The notes under the pieces are model-generated. The model ran no database searches. It saw nothing but the letters and a program-made list of their open reading frames with translations, and was not told where the DNA came from. Shown in pieces: positions 10,739 to 21,526 of a DNA stretch of 64,000 bases (positions are counted from its first letter, which is position 1; the number at the start of each line of letters is the position of its first letter). Origin of the DNA: Protopterus annectens (taxonomy: Eukaryota > Chordata > Ceratodontiformes > Protopteridae). Where the stretch lies: assembly GCF_019279795.1 (NCBI RefSeq), contig NC_056733.1:1997832586-1997896585 (forward strand). Direction: 5' to 3'. The position numbers were made by a program, and so were the translations under genes.

Positions 10739-11751
10739 TTATACAGCATTAGGGGCAGCTATAAGGCCATGCAAGACAGCAGCAGCAAAATCAGCTCTGG
10801 ATTTAGAAAAAATTGGTAAATGATAATGCTTGGTGAAAGTATGTACAGAACTCCAGGTAGCAGCTTCTAGGATATCCCTGGTAGGAACACCTCTGAGAAA
10901 GGCTGCAGAAGTAGATGCAGCCCTGGTGGAGTGAGATCTGATCCCCTGGGGGATAGGTTTTCCAAGGTGTTTATAGCAGAAATGAATGCAATGGCTTATC
11001 CATTTAGAAATGGTTTGTTTTGAAATAGCCTTCCCTTCTGTCCCTGCAGCAAATGCTACCAGCAATTGTTCAGATTTTCTTCGAGATTAAGTCCTGTCCA
11101 AGCAGAATCTAAAAAGTCTGTGCACATCCAAGGAATGCAGAATCCGTTCCCCTTTGTTCTGTGGATTGGGAAAGAAGGTTGGCAAATGAATGGCCTGATT
11201 AAGAGCCACACTGGAAACCACCTTGGGCATGAAGGATGGCTTGGTCCAGAGAGATACCCTGTCCATATGAAAGATGATGAAAGGCTCCACTGCCATAAGG
11301 GCCTGTAATTCAGATATCCTTCTAGCTGAAGTGATTGCTAAGAGGAAGGCTGTTTTCCAAAAAAGAAATTTTAAGTCTGCAGTAGCAGCTGGCTCGAAAG
11401 GAGGTAGAGCGAGTTTCTCCAAAACAAAGTTAAGGTCCCAGGCAGGGGTAGGAGCTCTCCTGGGTGGTCTCAAGTCTTTTGCCCCCCTCTGAAATACTGC
11501 CTGAGCAGAGGATGAGAGAAGAGGGGTGGTTCTGTGTTACAGTGAGCTGAAATAGCTGAGGCGTGGACTTTAATGGAGGAAAAAGACAGGCCCTTGTGAG
11601 GCATCTCAGTTAAGTATTGCAAAATCTGAGGTAAATTGGGTGCTGCTGTGCTCATCCCTAAAGATTGGTTCCAGGCACAGAATTTTTTCCATTTGTCAGC
11701 ATAAGATTTTCTAGTACTAGGTCTCCTCGCCTCCAAGATGACATCCATCAC
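10739..11751 (-). pseudogene. DIRS tyrosine recombinase, copy E (frameshifted)
   Basis: This YR would catalyse integration of a circular cDNA. Three frames (11470-11751, 11087-11473 and 10739-11065) give the N-terminal core-binding part (EARRPSTRKSYADKWKKF), the catalytic Arg box (TSARRISEL), and the C-terminal box HSTRAASTSAAFLRG with Trp in ATWSSVHTF and the nucleophile Tyr in TKHYHLP. So the R, H-x-x-R, Y set is present, although two frameshifts (near 11470 and 11066-11087) break the protein. It ends shortly before the ICR. Confidence 0.86.
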
Positions 11752-11780
11752 AGGTTTGCTGAGGGATGATAAGGGTGAAT

Positions 11781-13669
11781 TTAAGTGATTAGCCAGGCAT
11801 CAAGGTTCAATGTTGGAAGTTGAGGGTGCAGAATTTGGTTCTCCTGCTGAGAAAGCAGGGAAGGGGTCTGAGGCAGGTGCCATGGAGATAGTTGTGATAC
11901 ACTGTGCAAGAGGGTGTACCAGTGTTGGCGCGGCCAGTCTGGAGCAATCAAAATCATCCTTGGTTTGTCCTGTTTGACTTTTAGTAGAACTTTGGAGAGC
12001 AAAGGCAGAGGGGGAAAGGCATAGACTGACAGGTTTTTCCAGCTGAAGGACAGAGCTTCCACTTTCCAGGCTTGTTTGTGGGGAATCCTTGTGCAAAACT
12101 TGTCCAACTGGTAGTTCTGGGGGGAGGCAAATAGATCTATGTCTGGGCTCCCCCACTCGCTTGTCAACATGTTGAAAATCTGTGGCTCCAGTTCCACTCA
12201 TGTGGGTCCATGAGGTTTCTGCTTAGTCTGCCAGTGTATTCAGTTTTCCTGGCATTAATTGAGCTTGTAGGTGCACTTGGTAACTCAAGGCTGTGTTCCA
12301 CAATGCCATGGCTAGTCTGCAGAGGGGGTAGGAATGTGTACCCCTGCTTGTTTATGTACCACATAACTGTGGTGTTGTCCGTCTTTACCATTAGTTGTCC
12401 TGGAAGAATTTAGTCCTTGAAGGCTGTCAGAGCATTCTGTACAGCTAACATTTCTTTTTGATCGATACGTAGGTGCATTTGATTTGGATTCCAATTGCCC
12501 TGAATGCACTTCCCTGCCAGGCGAGCCCGCCATGCATAGTCTGATGCATCTGTAGTTAGGGTTTGTATGGAAAGGGGTAGTGTGAGTGATAGTCCCTTGT
12601 TTTGGTGGCAGGCCTCTGCCCACCATAGGAACTCCAGGTGTAAGAAAGGAATGATAGGAATCATTGTTTCCAGGCTGTGACAATGTTGACTCCATAGACT
12701 TTTTAGATACAACTGCAATTTCCTCATATGCAGTCTTGCATATGAAATTAGAAGAAGGCAGGATGCCATGAACCCCAAGGCTTGCAGTATTTGCCTTGCA
12801 GATAGCAGGGTTTTTGTGGCCACTTGTTTGAAGTAGGTTACCAAAAGAATTTGCTTATCTGGCGTGAGGAAAGCCATCTGGGCAGTTGTATTCAAGCTTG
12901 CACCCAGGAATGTAATCTGTTGACTGGGTACCAGTTGTGATTTCTTTTCGTTTATGGAGTACCCCAGACAAATTAGAACCCTTTTTACAAACACCAGATG
13001 ATTTAAAAGTATGCCCTGGTTTTCTGACTGAATTAGACAATCGTCCAGGTATGGATATATTTGAATATTTCTTTGCCTGCAAAATGCAATTACTGGAGCC
13101 AGGCACTTTGTGAATACCCTGGGCGCAGTTAACAAGCCAAAGGGCAGTGCAGAGAACTGATAATGCAAGTAGCCTGCTTTGAAGCGTAGGTATCTTCTGC
13201 AAGATTCCCTGATTGGGATGTGCAGGTATGCTTCTTTTAAATCTAGAGTTGCCAACCAGGCATCTTTGCCTAGCATAGGAAGTAACTGGTGAAGAGTCAG
13301 CATCTTGAATTTTGGAATCTCCAGAAAGGTGTTTAGGGTAGACGGGTCCAAGATTGGATGCCATTTGTCTTTTCTGGGTACCAGAAAAAGCCTGGAATAG
13401 AAACCTTGTCCCTTTTCCTCTTCTGGTACCAGTTGAATAGACCCCATGTTTAAGAGGGAAAGTACTTGTTTTTGAGCCTCTGCCCACTGATTTGGGGGCA
13501 GGTCTGGCCACCTGTTTGGTGTTGGCAACGTGTGGAAATGAAATCTGTATCCCTGGGACACTACACTTAAAACCCATTTGTCTTGGGTTATGAGTTCCCA
13601 GATCTTTGTATGAAGAGCAATATTTCCTCCTAAAGGGGTGGTTAAAAGATAAGTGCTTGGAAATTTCAA
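11781..13669 (-). pseudogene. DIRS RT-RNase H-MT-like polyprotein, copy E
   Basis: A 419-codon frame (12410-13669) covers all of RT: FYSRLFLVPRK, DLKEAYLHIPI, FSALPFGLLTAP, YPYLDDCLI, and the start of RH (TTDASDYAWRARL, KEMLAVQNALTAF). A frameshift near 12410 moves the rest (TDNTTVMWYINKQG) to another frame, and 11781-12197 holds the MT-like part (SPDIDLFASP, AFPPLPLLSKVL, LIAPDWPRQHWY). The frame opens at a TTG right after the gag stop position, with no ATG, so its start mode is unclear. The +1 frame is open over 12855-13577 and 11800-12201. Confidence 0.87.
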
Positions 13670-13676
13670 AAGGAAG

Positions 13677-15474
13677 TCATTGAGACTGTATAAGAGGATG
13701 TCTTATTTCTTGATTTGGAAGTGGAGGCCCCCCCACTGCTTAGTTCTGAGAGTCCCCTGGGACTGAAACCTGGGGTTTTTGCTGTGTCTGGGTTTGGCTC
13801 GAGAAGATCTGGAAGGGGCTGGAAAGGACACATTCTTAGTAGGCCAGTGCCTACTAAACCTGGGAGGTTGCACTTGTAAAAAAATCTTTAACAGTTTGCA
13901 TAGATTTAGCTTCATCTTCCATCTTTTTAAGAATTTCTTCAGCCTTATTGCCAAACAGGCGGTCCTGATTTAAAGGACGATCCAACAATTTAGCTTTAAC
14001 ATGATCAGGCAAAGACTGCTCCTTAAGCCAAGCATGCCTTTTAAGCACAGACCCAGTGACAGCAGCCCTGCAAGAGGCCTCTAAAGAATCAAAACCACAT
14101 TGCAAAGTATGCTTTCCAACTTGTTCAGCAGAATGCATTAAATCCAGTAAATCTTTATTTTCCACACAGTCAGGAATCAACATAATTTTCTGTTTAAGCA
14201 GTCCAATAATATGCTATTGATATTTTAACATATGAAATTGGCAGTTTAAAGCTCTGACTGCCAAGGTTGCAGAAGGATAAACCTTTTTACCCCATCTATC
14301 CAGCGCCCTGGAGTCTCTATCAGAAGGGGTAGGATTTTTAGCAGTAGAAGCCTTAATGCCCTTGGGCCCCTGAGAAATGGTTTCTGGATCTGCAACAGGA
14401 TTTTTGAAAAGGAACTTGTGGGACTCAGGAACCCTGTAGTATCCGTCTGCTTTACTAGGAGCCGGAGACAGGGAATCGGGCCATACTGGATTCTGAAAAC
14501 ACATCAACAATGTCTAGCACAGGAGGTATATCCAAAGGCCTATGCTGAGAAAGAAGGAAATCCCTAAGCCTCTTTTTTGAATCAGAAAATTCCTGGCTTT
14601 CCTAGTGGAAATGCTCCCTTAAAGTATGTAAAGTTTCCCCAAAAGAAAAATCCTCAGGAGGGGAAACAGAGGGAATGGAATCCTCTGCATCAGAATCCTC
14701 ATAAGTAGGTATTGACAAATCCAGGTCATTAGAAGAGTCAGAAGAAACAGAATCCTGATCAGAAGATTCATAATCAAGCTCAACCCTATGCCTCTTAGAG
14801 GGGAGGGGTTGACTACCCCTGATTTAGAGTACTTAGATCTTCAGCTATTTTTATCATTTGTTTTTTAGGCATAGGGGCCTGAACATGTGGCCTGGGCGTC
14901 GGATTTTTAGACATGGATCGAGATTTAGGCCTTAGTAATGAAGGCGGTGTCGATTTAATATGCAAGTCTGTAGGCCTGAAAACACCCTCAGAAGCAGGTG
15001 CCTGCACAGCGGCTCCGGACCCATCCAAGGTAGAGACATCCGCGGGTTCCACAGGTGAAGTATCTCGCGGCATACCGGACTCCGAATGGGTCTCAGTAGA
15101 GGCCTGCGAATCAGAAGAAGCGGGTATCAGGGGCTGCGAAAGCACCTCACTGAGTACTGGTGAACTGGCTTAGGAGAAGCGTCGTTGGCAGTTTTGGACC
15201 TCGGCGGCCTGTCTCTGTCTTTATCTTTGTGTTTTTTCGGAATCCCGGTAGTCGGATGACTAACAGACGACATTTCTGGATAATTAAACAGAGAACCGAA
15301 ATATTTAGAGGCAAAAATATACCTACGACGGATAGTGCGCTGATTAAATAAAGCACAAATCCGACAGCAATGTACATCGTGGTCAGGGCCTAGGCAAGGA
15401 ATACAGTACGAGTGAAAATCTTTATGAGGTATTTGCTTTCCACAAATAATGCAATTATTAACTTCTACTGACAT
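13677..15474 (-). pseudogene. DIRS gag-like protein, copy E (frameshifted)
   Basis: The start MSVEVNNC is at 15474. The Cys/His cluster has CIIC, CIPC and CRIC pairs in 15127-15474. Later pieces are ASEGVFRPTDL and MPKKQMIKIAEDL (14813-15145), YYRVPESHKF with DRWGKKVYPSATLAVRALNCQF (14214-14510), RHAWLKEQSLPDHVKAKLL (13854-14183), and a Ser/Lys/Arg-rich tail (13703-13954). At least four frameshifts separate them. Gag binding of nucleic acid is inferred from the Cys/His cluster and basic tail. Confidence 0.84.
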
Positions 15475-15489
15475 CGGCAAGGAGCAAGA

Positions 15490-15786
15490 AAAAGTTTCCC
15501 CAATGGGGTACTTAGCTTTAAGTTGAAGACTTTGGTTCTGAAACTCAAACTAAAATTTCAGGAGTCTGCCGACCGGCACTTGCAAACTGCTTCTGGCACC
15601 GCACGGTAAGAAAGACTGATGTAATGGCGTCAGCTGCATGTTTTATACCCCTGACGACCTGACGTCATGGAAGAAGGGACAGCAACTGACGCAGGACCCA
15701 AGACTTTGTTAATCAGACAGACTGAGGGCAGCCTGCCAGCAGATTACCTAAATGTAATGACTGCAAAATTGAAACACGAAGAACAT
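15490..15786 (-). repeat. 5' ITR with promoter, DIRS copy E
   Basis: This is the right ITR, inverted relative to 10240-10480. It holds TGACGTCA at 15660-15667 and TATAAAA (plus-strand TTTTATA at 15641-15647), placing a CRE-like site about 12 bases upstream of the TATA box in the gag direction. Confidence 0.8.
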
Positions 15787-16760
15787 CAGATCCTGGGAAC
15801 TACAGACCCAATAGTCTTATTTGCAAACCCATGGTGAGAATTATAATGGACATCATCAACAAGGGCAGTGGAGACCTCCAGACACTGGCTCCATCCCAGT
15901 GTTGTTTTGTCAAAAGGTCATGCTTACTGAATCTGTTGGGCTTCTTTGAAAAGGTCACCAAGACAATGGATGAGGGGAAAACAGTGCATACTGCTTACTT
16001 AGATCTGGCTAAGGCAGTTGATACACTACCCCACTCAGGCATTATCAAAAAACTTACATAAACCCCATAACACGCTGGATAACTAGCTGGCTCACAGACA
16101 GGACCCAGAAGGTTAGAAATGACGCTATCTCCACAAAGAGGCTGGCCACCAGTGGAGTAACCCAGGGCTCTGTGCTAGTCCACCTCCTCTTTGGTATCTA
16201 CTTCATGGATGTCAAAGCCAAAAGTCTTCTGGCTAACCACTTTTGCAAATTGCCAACTGGTTTCAGTCACTGAATCACCAAGCAGTCACTGAATCTTCAA
16301 GACAAGAACAGCTTTCAGGAAAGTCTAACACACACAAATGCTAGGTGCCAAAGCCATGGCTTAAAATACAATACCAAAAAATGCATTACAGTACCTTCTG
16401 GGAAATCTTCCACCTTGGGTAACTACTTTATCAGTAAAACACTTAGAAGTTGATTCACTAGTCAGGAATACAGGAACTCGTGTAGACAGTAACCTAGCTT
16501 TCAACCAACATGTGTCCAAGGTAGTAAGAAAATCCTTCTATGCTGCTCAATGTCTAAGCAGGGGTATAGGATCTATATCCAAAGGGGCATCATACCACTG
16601 TACTTGGCCCTCAGCAGACCCATCACAGAGTATAATGTCCCCTTTGGTAAGTACCTAACTAGACATACAGCAAATGGAATGTCTACAAAGACTCCTTATA
16701 AAAAGAACACAGAGAGTAAGCAATCTCTTACTCAGCACTACCAGGCTACAACTCATACCA
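15787..16760 (+). pseudogene. CR1-like LINE1, part b (RT palm to C-terminus)
   Basis: This continues part a after copy E. Matches to the better-preserved LINE3: NYRP, ERI..INK, the DLAKA-D box (15985-16030, TAYLDLAKAVDTLPHSGII), GVTQGSVL (16148-16180), and the IRPITEYNVPFGKYL C-terminal block near 16620-16660. The YADD box is destroyed and several indels are present. It ends at about 16760 where a second CR1 copy starts. Confidence 0.75.
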
Positions 16761-18165
16761 TACATTTCAGCCACAGAACCCAAACCGAAATACAAAAGGC
16801 GGGGGTGTATCCATATTCATCAAGGATACCCACACCTCCAGGTTAGTGGCACAGCACTATGCTTCAGAGATCATCCACGTGCAACTAACAATGGGCAAAA
16901 CTGCAATTCAAATTGTAGCTTGCTACCGATCACACACCATGTCCCAGGACCCCCATTCCATGTTTCTGGAAACACTGGGAAACAAAGGTCCTACCAAACA
17001 CCCTAATATTGGGTGATTTCAATTACCCAAACATTAACTGGGAGAACTACTCAAGTACTAACTCCCTTGCCCAACTTTTCCTAGAATTTATAAACTCAAA
17101 TGCCCTGGTTCAACTGGTCAACACTCCCACCAGAGGTGACAACATATTGGACCTGGTAATCGCCAACATGGGCGACCGGTGTTCCACACCAGAGGTTAAC
17201 CCCTTGCTAGGTAGATCTGACCATAAACAAATCACTTTGGATATCCATATTCCGCCCCCACCCCCGGACAAGAAAACCACAGTGAAAAACTTTTCAAAAG
17301 CAAACTTCACGTTACTTAAGACTGAGGTGGAAAGTTTCAAAGCCCCCATGCTGAAGGATAACACTGTCAAAACTGCAAATTCCTTTACTAATGCATTCTA
17401 TGGGTAGCTACAAGAAAGCATGGATCGTGCCATCCCAAGCAAAACCAAGATTCACTCCTCCAAGAAAAGGAAACCAGTCTGGTGGACTCCTGTCATAAAC
17501 AAGCTATACAATAGAAGGAGGAAACTAGTACAGAAAAGAGTAAAATCCCAAGAAGGGAAGAAATCCCTGATCAGTATCAGCAAGAAACTACGATCCCTCA
17601 TAAAATCATCCAAGGCGAGCTTTGAAAGAAAAATTGCCAAAGACTCCAAAGATAACCACATGGCATTCTTTAGCTATGTCAAGAATCTAAGTGGCAATGC
17701 TCAGATCTGCTCAGAGTTAGTGCAGAATGGCACACAATACACTGAACCGACTGATATCGCCAACATCCTGGCAGACAGGTTCAGCGCAAACTTCACCCCC
17801 CTCTCACCCCCAAAAGGGCCTATAACCATACCAGAAGAATGTAGAGTCCCTGAAATCACAGACACTCAGGTTAAAACAGCCCTCTCCAAAGTCAAAAACA
17901 CAGCATCAATGGGACCGGACGGTGTCCCAGGCTGTGTCCTACACGAGCTCAAAGATGAACTAACCCCTCACCTAAACAGACTGTTTAAACTCAGCCTCTC
18001 CACAGGCTACATATTCACAGAGTGGCGCACAGCAACTGTTATTCCGCTCCACAAAGGTGGAGCCACAACAGACCCTGGGAACTATCGCCCTATAAGCCTG
18101 ACTAGCTTGGTCTGCAAGGCTATGGAGCGCATCATCATGGAACTCATTAACAGAGATATTGGGAA
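16760..18165 (+). pseudogene. CR1-like LINE2 (endonuclease and RT N-terminus)
   Basis: This is a CR1-clade non-LTR element. An APE-type endonuclease C-terminal half is visible: ILGDFNYPNINWENY (16999 on), LVNTPTRGDNILDLVIAN and GRSDHKQI with the conserved Ser-Asp-His. The linker and RT start follow in 17420-18165: KPVWWTPVINKLYNRRRKL, MGPDGVPGCVLHEL, ATVIPLHKGGATTDPGNYRP, and ERIIMELINRDIG. The 5' end is truncated within the endonuclease and a stop lies at 17407. It is cut at 18165 by DIRS copy F; the remaining RT is not found in the window. Confidence 0.85.
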
Positions 18166-18410
18166 AGTACAGTTGTGTACACTTACCATAAATGTAGAGG
18201 TTCAAGTGTATTCACTGTTGCAGTCATTACATTTGGGTAATCTGCTGGCAGGTTGCCCTCAGTCAGCCTGATTAACAAAGTCTTGGGTCCTGCGTTGGTT
18301 ACTGTCCCTTCTTCCATGCCATCAGGTCGTCAGGGGTATAAAACATGCAGCCAACGCCATTACATCAGTTTTTCTTGCCCCAGATGTCAAGTGCCCCCCA
18401 AATGGGGAGC
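18166..18410 (+). repeat. 3' ITR of DIRS copy F
   Basis: It begins AGTACAGTTGTGTAC and follows the E left ITR closely. TATAAAA is at about 18337, but the CRE-like palindrome is mutated (TGCCATCA at 18317-18324). Confidence 0.8.
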
Positions 18411-18411
18411 A

Positions 18412-18515
18412 ATATATATATATATATATATATACACAAATATATACATATATATATATATACATATATATATACATATATATATACATACACACACATA
18501 CATCCACATATATAA

Positions 18516-18589
<74 letters not shown>
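18412..18589. repeat. TA-rich microsatellite inside copy F
   Basis: Long (TA)n with interspersed TACA steps, in the spacer between the 3' ITR and the ICR. The matching spacer of E (10482-10500) has no such tract. It explains the Ile/Tyr-only open frames on both strands here. Confidence 0.95.
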
Positions 18590-18591
<2 letters not shown>

Positions 18592-18698
18592 AAACAAATA
18601 CCTCCAGACAAAAGCAAATACACCAAAAAGGCTTTTAAAAGTAGCAACAGAAATGAGAGGTATAGTTAGAGAAAAACAGGAGGCTGGAGGGAGGGTAA

Positions 18699-18915
18699 AG
18701 TACAGTTTTGTACCTACCATAAATGTAGATGTTCGAAGATCCACATTGCTGCAGTCCTTACACTTGGGTAGTCCGCTGTCCTCGGTCGGCCCGAATATCA
18801 AAGTATAAGGCTGACGTCGGTCAAGGCGCATTTGACTGACATCAGGACGTCAGGGTACAAATGCGCATGACCGACGTCATATCCTCAGTCTTTTCTTGCC
18901 CCAGATGTCAGAAGA
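18699..18915 (+). repeat. 3' ITR of DIRS copy G1 (family 2)
   Basis: This is the family 2 ITR: CACATTGCTGCAGTCCTTACACTTGGGTAG block, GC-richer core with several GACGTC steps (CTGACGTCGG, GGACGTCAGG, CCGACGTCAT) and no clear TATA box. It is inverted relative to 29210-29499. Confidence 0.8.
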
Positions 18916-19064
18916 CCCTAAAAGAAAGGTCAAAACCAAAGACAGCAAACAACCAACCAACCACCCTAGCACTAAAAATATGTACAATATATACAAGATA
19001 CACCATATTGACAACCCAACCCACACAACGCCTCTAACTACAGAGGGAAGGAGGGAGGGTAATT

Positions 19065-19165
19065 GGACTGCAGCAATGTGGATCTTGAACATCTACATTT
19101 ATGGTAGGTACAAAACTGTACTATGTTCTTCATCTCACATTGCTGCAGTCCTTACACTTGGGTAG
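19065..19165. repeat. ICR of copy G1
   Basis: It joins the complements of both ends: CAATGTGGATCTTGAACATCTAC...AAAACTGTACT then ATGTTCTTCATCTCACATTGC, with the junction at 19122/19123. Confidence 0.85.
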
Positions 19166-19199
19166 AATCCCAAAGCAGAGGTAAGGGAGGATGGCAAAA

Positions 19200-19977
19200 C
19201 TATAAGGAAGCAGGAGCTGCCAAAATGCCCTGCAAAATAGCAGTGGCAAAACCAGCCCTAGATTTAGAATAAAGTGGAAGGTGATAATGCCTAGAGAAAG
19301 TATGCACTGAACTCCAAGTAGCTGCCTCCAAAATATCTTTAGTTGCCACCCCCCTCAAAAGCTGTTGAAGTGGCAGTAGCCCTAGTGGAATGAGGCCTAA
19401 TCCCAGCTGGAATCTCCTTGCCATGATGGGAATAACAGAAAGCAATGCAAAACCCAATCCACTTAGAAATAGTTTGTTTTGACACAGGCTTGCCCTGAGA
19501 ACTCAAAGCAAAAGAAACAAATAACTGCTGAGACTGCCTGAACCCTTTAGTTCTGTCCAAATAATATCGCAACTGCCTGTGTACATCTAAAGTGTGCAAA
19601 ATCTTTTCCCCTTTATTTTGGGGATTTGCATAAAAAGTAGGCAAATGAATAGTTTGGTTTAAAGCCACACTAGAAACCACTTTAGGCATAAAGGAAGGAT
19701 TAGTACGTAAAGATACCCTATCCTTATGGAAAATTAAGAAAGGCTCAACCGCCATAAGGGCCTGCAACTCAGAAACCCTTCTTGCAGAGGTAATGGCCAA
19801 CAAAAAAGCAGTCTTCCATGATAAATATTTCAACTCGGTAGTAGCTGCAGGCTCAAAAGGTTGTAGAGTGAGTTTCTCCAACACAAAATTGAGATCCCAA
19901 GCAGGAGTAGGAGCTCTACGTGGGGGTCTCATATTCTTTGCCCCTCTAAGAAAATGCTTAAACAAAGGATGAGAAAA
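19200..19977 (-). pseudogene. DIRS tyrosine recombinase, copy G1 (catalytic half)
   Basis: The frame 19339-19965 holds the Arg box (TSARRVSEL), PVSKQTISKWIGF and the box HSTRATATSTAF; a frameshift near 19350 moves the final part (ATWSSVHTFSRHYHLPLYSKSR, with the nucleophile Tyr) to 19200-19457. The N-terminal core-binding half is on the far side of G2 (25450-25560) and is damaged by a 160-bp deletion. G2 enters just after the HPLFKHFL region. Confidence 0.85.
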
Positions 19978-20195
19978 AGTACAGTTTTGTACCTACCATA
20001 AATGTAGATGTTCGAAGATCCACATTGCTGCAGTCCTAACACTTGGGTAGTCCGCTGTCCCAGTCGGCCCGAATACCAAAGTATATGGCTGACGTCGGTC
20101 AAGGCGCATTAGTCTGACGTCAGGACGTCAGGGTACAAATGCGCATGACCGACGTCATATCCTCAGTCTTTTCTTGCCCCAGATGTCAGAAGACC
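19978..20195 (+). repeat. 3' ITR of DIRS copy G2 (family 2)
   Basis: This is nearly identical to the G1 ITR at 18699-18915 and inverted relative to 25160-25449. It contains repeated GACGTC steps around 20091-20155, including TGACGTCA overlaps (CTGACGTCAGGACGTCAGG), and lacks a clear TATA box. Confidence 0.82.
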
Positions 20196-20331
20196 CTAAA
20201 AAGATAAGGCTAAACCCAAAAAACACCACACACTCCTGCACCAAATATATATACAATATATGCAAATTTACAAGAGTATAACCTCACCCACACAACCACC
20301 CCTAAACACAGAGGGAAGGAGGGAGGTAATT

Positions 20332-20432
20332 GGACTGCAGCAATGTGGATCTTCGAACATCTACATTTATGGTAGGTACAAAACTGTACTATGTTCTTCA
20401 TACCACATTGCTGCAGTCCTAACACTTGGGTA
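20332..20432. repeat. ICR of copy G2
   Basis: It joins the complements of both ends, with the junction GTACT|ATGTTC at 20390/20391. Confidence 0.86.
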
Positions 20433-20469
20433 GAATCCCAAAGCAGAGGTAAGGGAGGCTGGCAAATCA

Positions 20470-21522
20470 TAAGGAAGCAGGAGCTGACAACATGCCCTGC
20501 AAAATAGCCGTGGCAAAACCAGCCCTAGATTTAGAGTAGATAGGAAGGTGGTAATGCTTAGAGAAAGTATGCACTGAACTCCAAGTAGCTGCCTCCAAAA
20601 TATCCTTAGTTGCCACCCCTTAGAAATGCTGTAGAAGTGGCAGTAGCCCTAGTGGAATGAGGCCTAATCCCAGCTGGAATCTCCTTGCCATGATGGGAAT
20701 AACAAAATGCAATGCAAAACCCAATCCACTTAGAAATAGTTTGTTTTGACACAGGCTTGCCCTGAGAACTCACAGCAAACGAAACAAACAACTGCTGAGA
20801 CTGCCTAAAATCCTTAGTCCTGCTTAAGTAATAACGCAACTGCCTCTGTACATCTAAAGTGTGCAAAATCTTTTCCCCCTTATTTTGGGGATCTGCATAA
20901 AAGGTAGGCAAATGAATAGTTTGGTTTAAAGCCACACTAGAAACCACTTTAGGCATAAAGGAAGGATTAGTACGTAAAGATACCCTATCCTTATGAAAAA
21001 TCAGGAAAGGCTCAACCGCCATAAGGGCCTGCAATTCAGACACCCTTCTTGCAGATGTAATGGCTAACAAAAAAGCAGTCTTCCATGACAAATATTTCAA
21101 CTCAGCAGTAGCTGCAGGCTCAAAAGGTTGTAGAGTGAGTTTCTCCAACACAAAATTGAGGTCCCAAGCAGGAGTAGGAGCTCTCATGGGGGTCTTATAT
21201 TCTTTGCCCCTCTAAGAAATTGCTTGAACAAAGGATGAGAAAACAATGGTGGGTCACAATCATAGTGAGCTGAAATTGCTGCAGCATGAATCTTGATGGA
21301 AGAGAAAGACAAACCTTTGTCCAATAACTCAGTAAGATATTGAAGAGCCACACTCAAATTTGGCTCAGAAACATCCAAATCCTTTGCTGCACACCAAAAT
21401 AAAAATCTCTTCCATTTTCCTGCGTACACTTTCCTTGTACTAGGTCTTCTGGCTTCCATAATCACATTCAAAACTTGTTGAGGAAGCTGAGACCTGCTAT
21501 GGTTCAAAACAGAATATGCCAA
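20470..21522 (-). pseudogene. DIRS tyrosine recombinase, copy G2 (frameshifted)
   Basis: The N-terminal part is 21184-21522 (MEARRPSTRKVYAGKWKRF, LQYLTELLDKGLSFSSIKIH). The catalytic part is 20606-21187 with TSARRVSEL and HSTRATATSTAFLRG. The frame then shifts, and the terminal WSSVHTF..HYHLP..SKSRAGF region runs on to about 20475 out of frame. All tetrad residues can be found but not in one frame. A further shift near 21520 separates YR from the long +1 frame upstream (21504-22871). Confidence 0.86.
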
Positions 21523-21526
21523 GCTG

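Larger units (their letters stand above)
10240..15786 (-). mobile_element. DIRS family 1, copy E (full length, 5547 bp)
   Basis: This is a complete DIRS-like element with both ITRs, ICR, YR, RT/RH/MT and gag. It begins AGTACAG after AA and ends GAACAT before C. Removing it rejoins the CR1 LINE1 reading ...CTACAA|CAGATCCTGGG, which matches the intact GCCACAACAGACCCTGGG in LINE2. All coding regions carry a few frameshifts. Confidence 0.92.

Noticed and set aside
18253-18647. Open frames made almost only of Ile, Tyr, His and Thr
   Set aside because: They are translations of the TA microsatellite.
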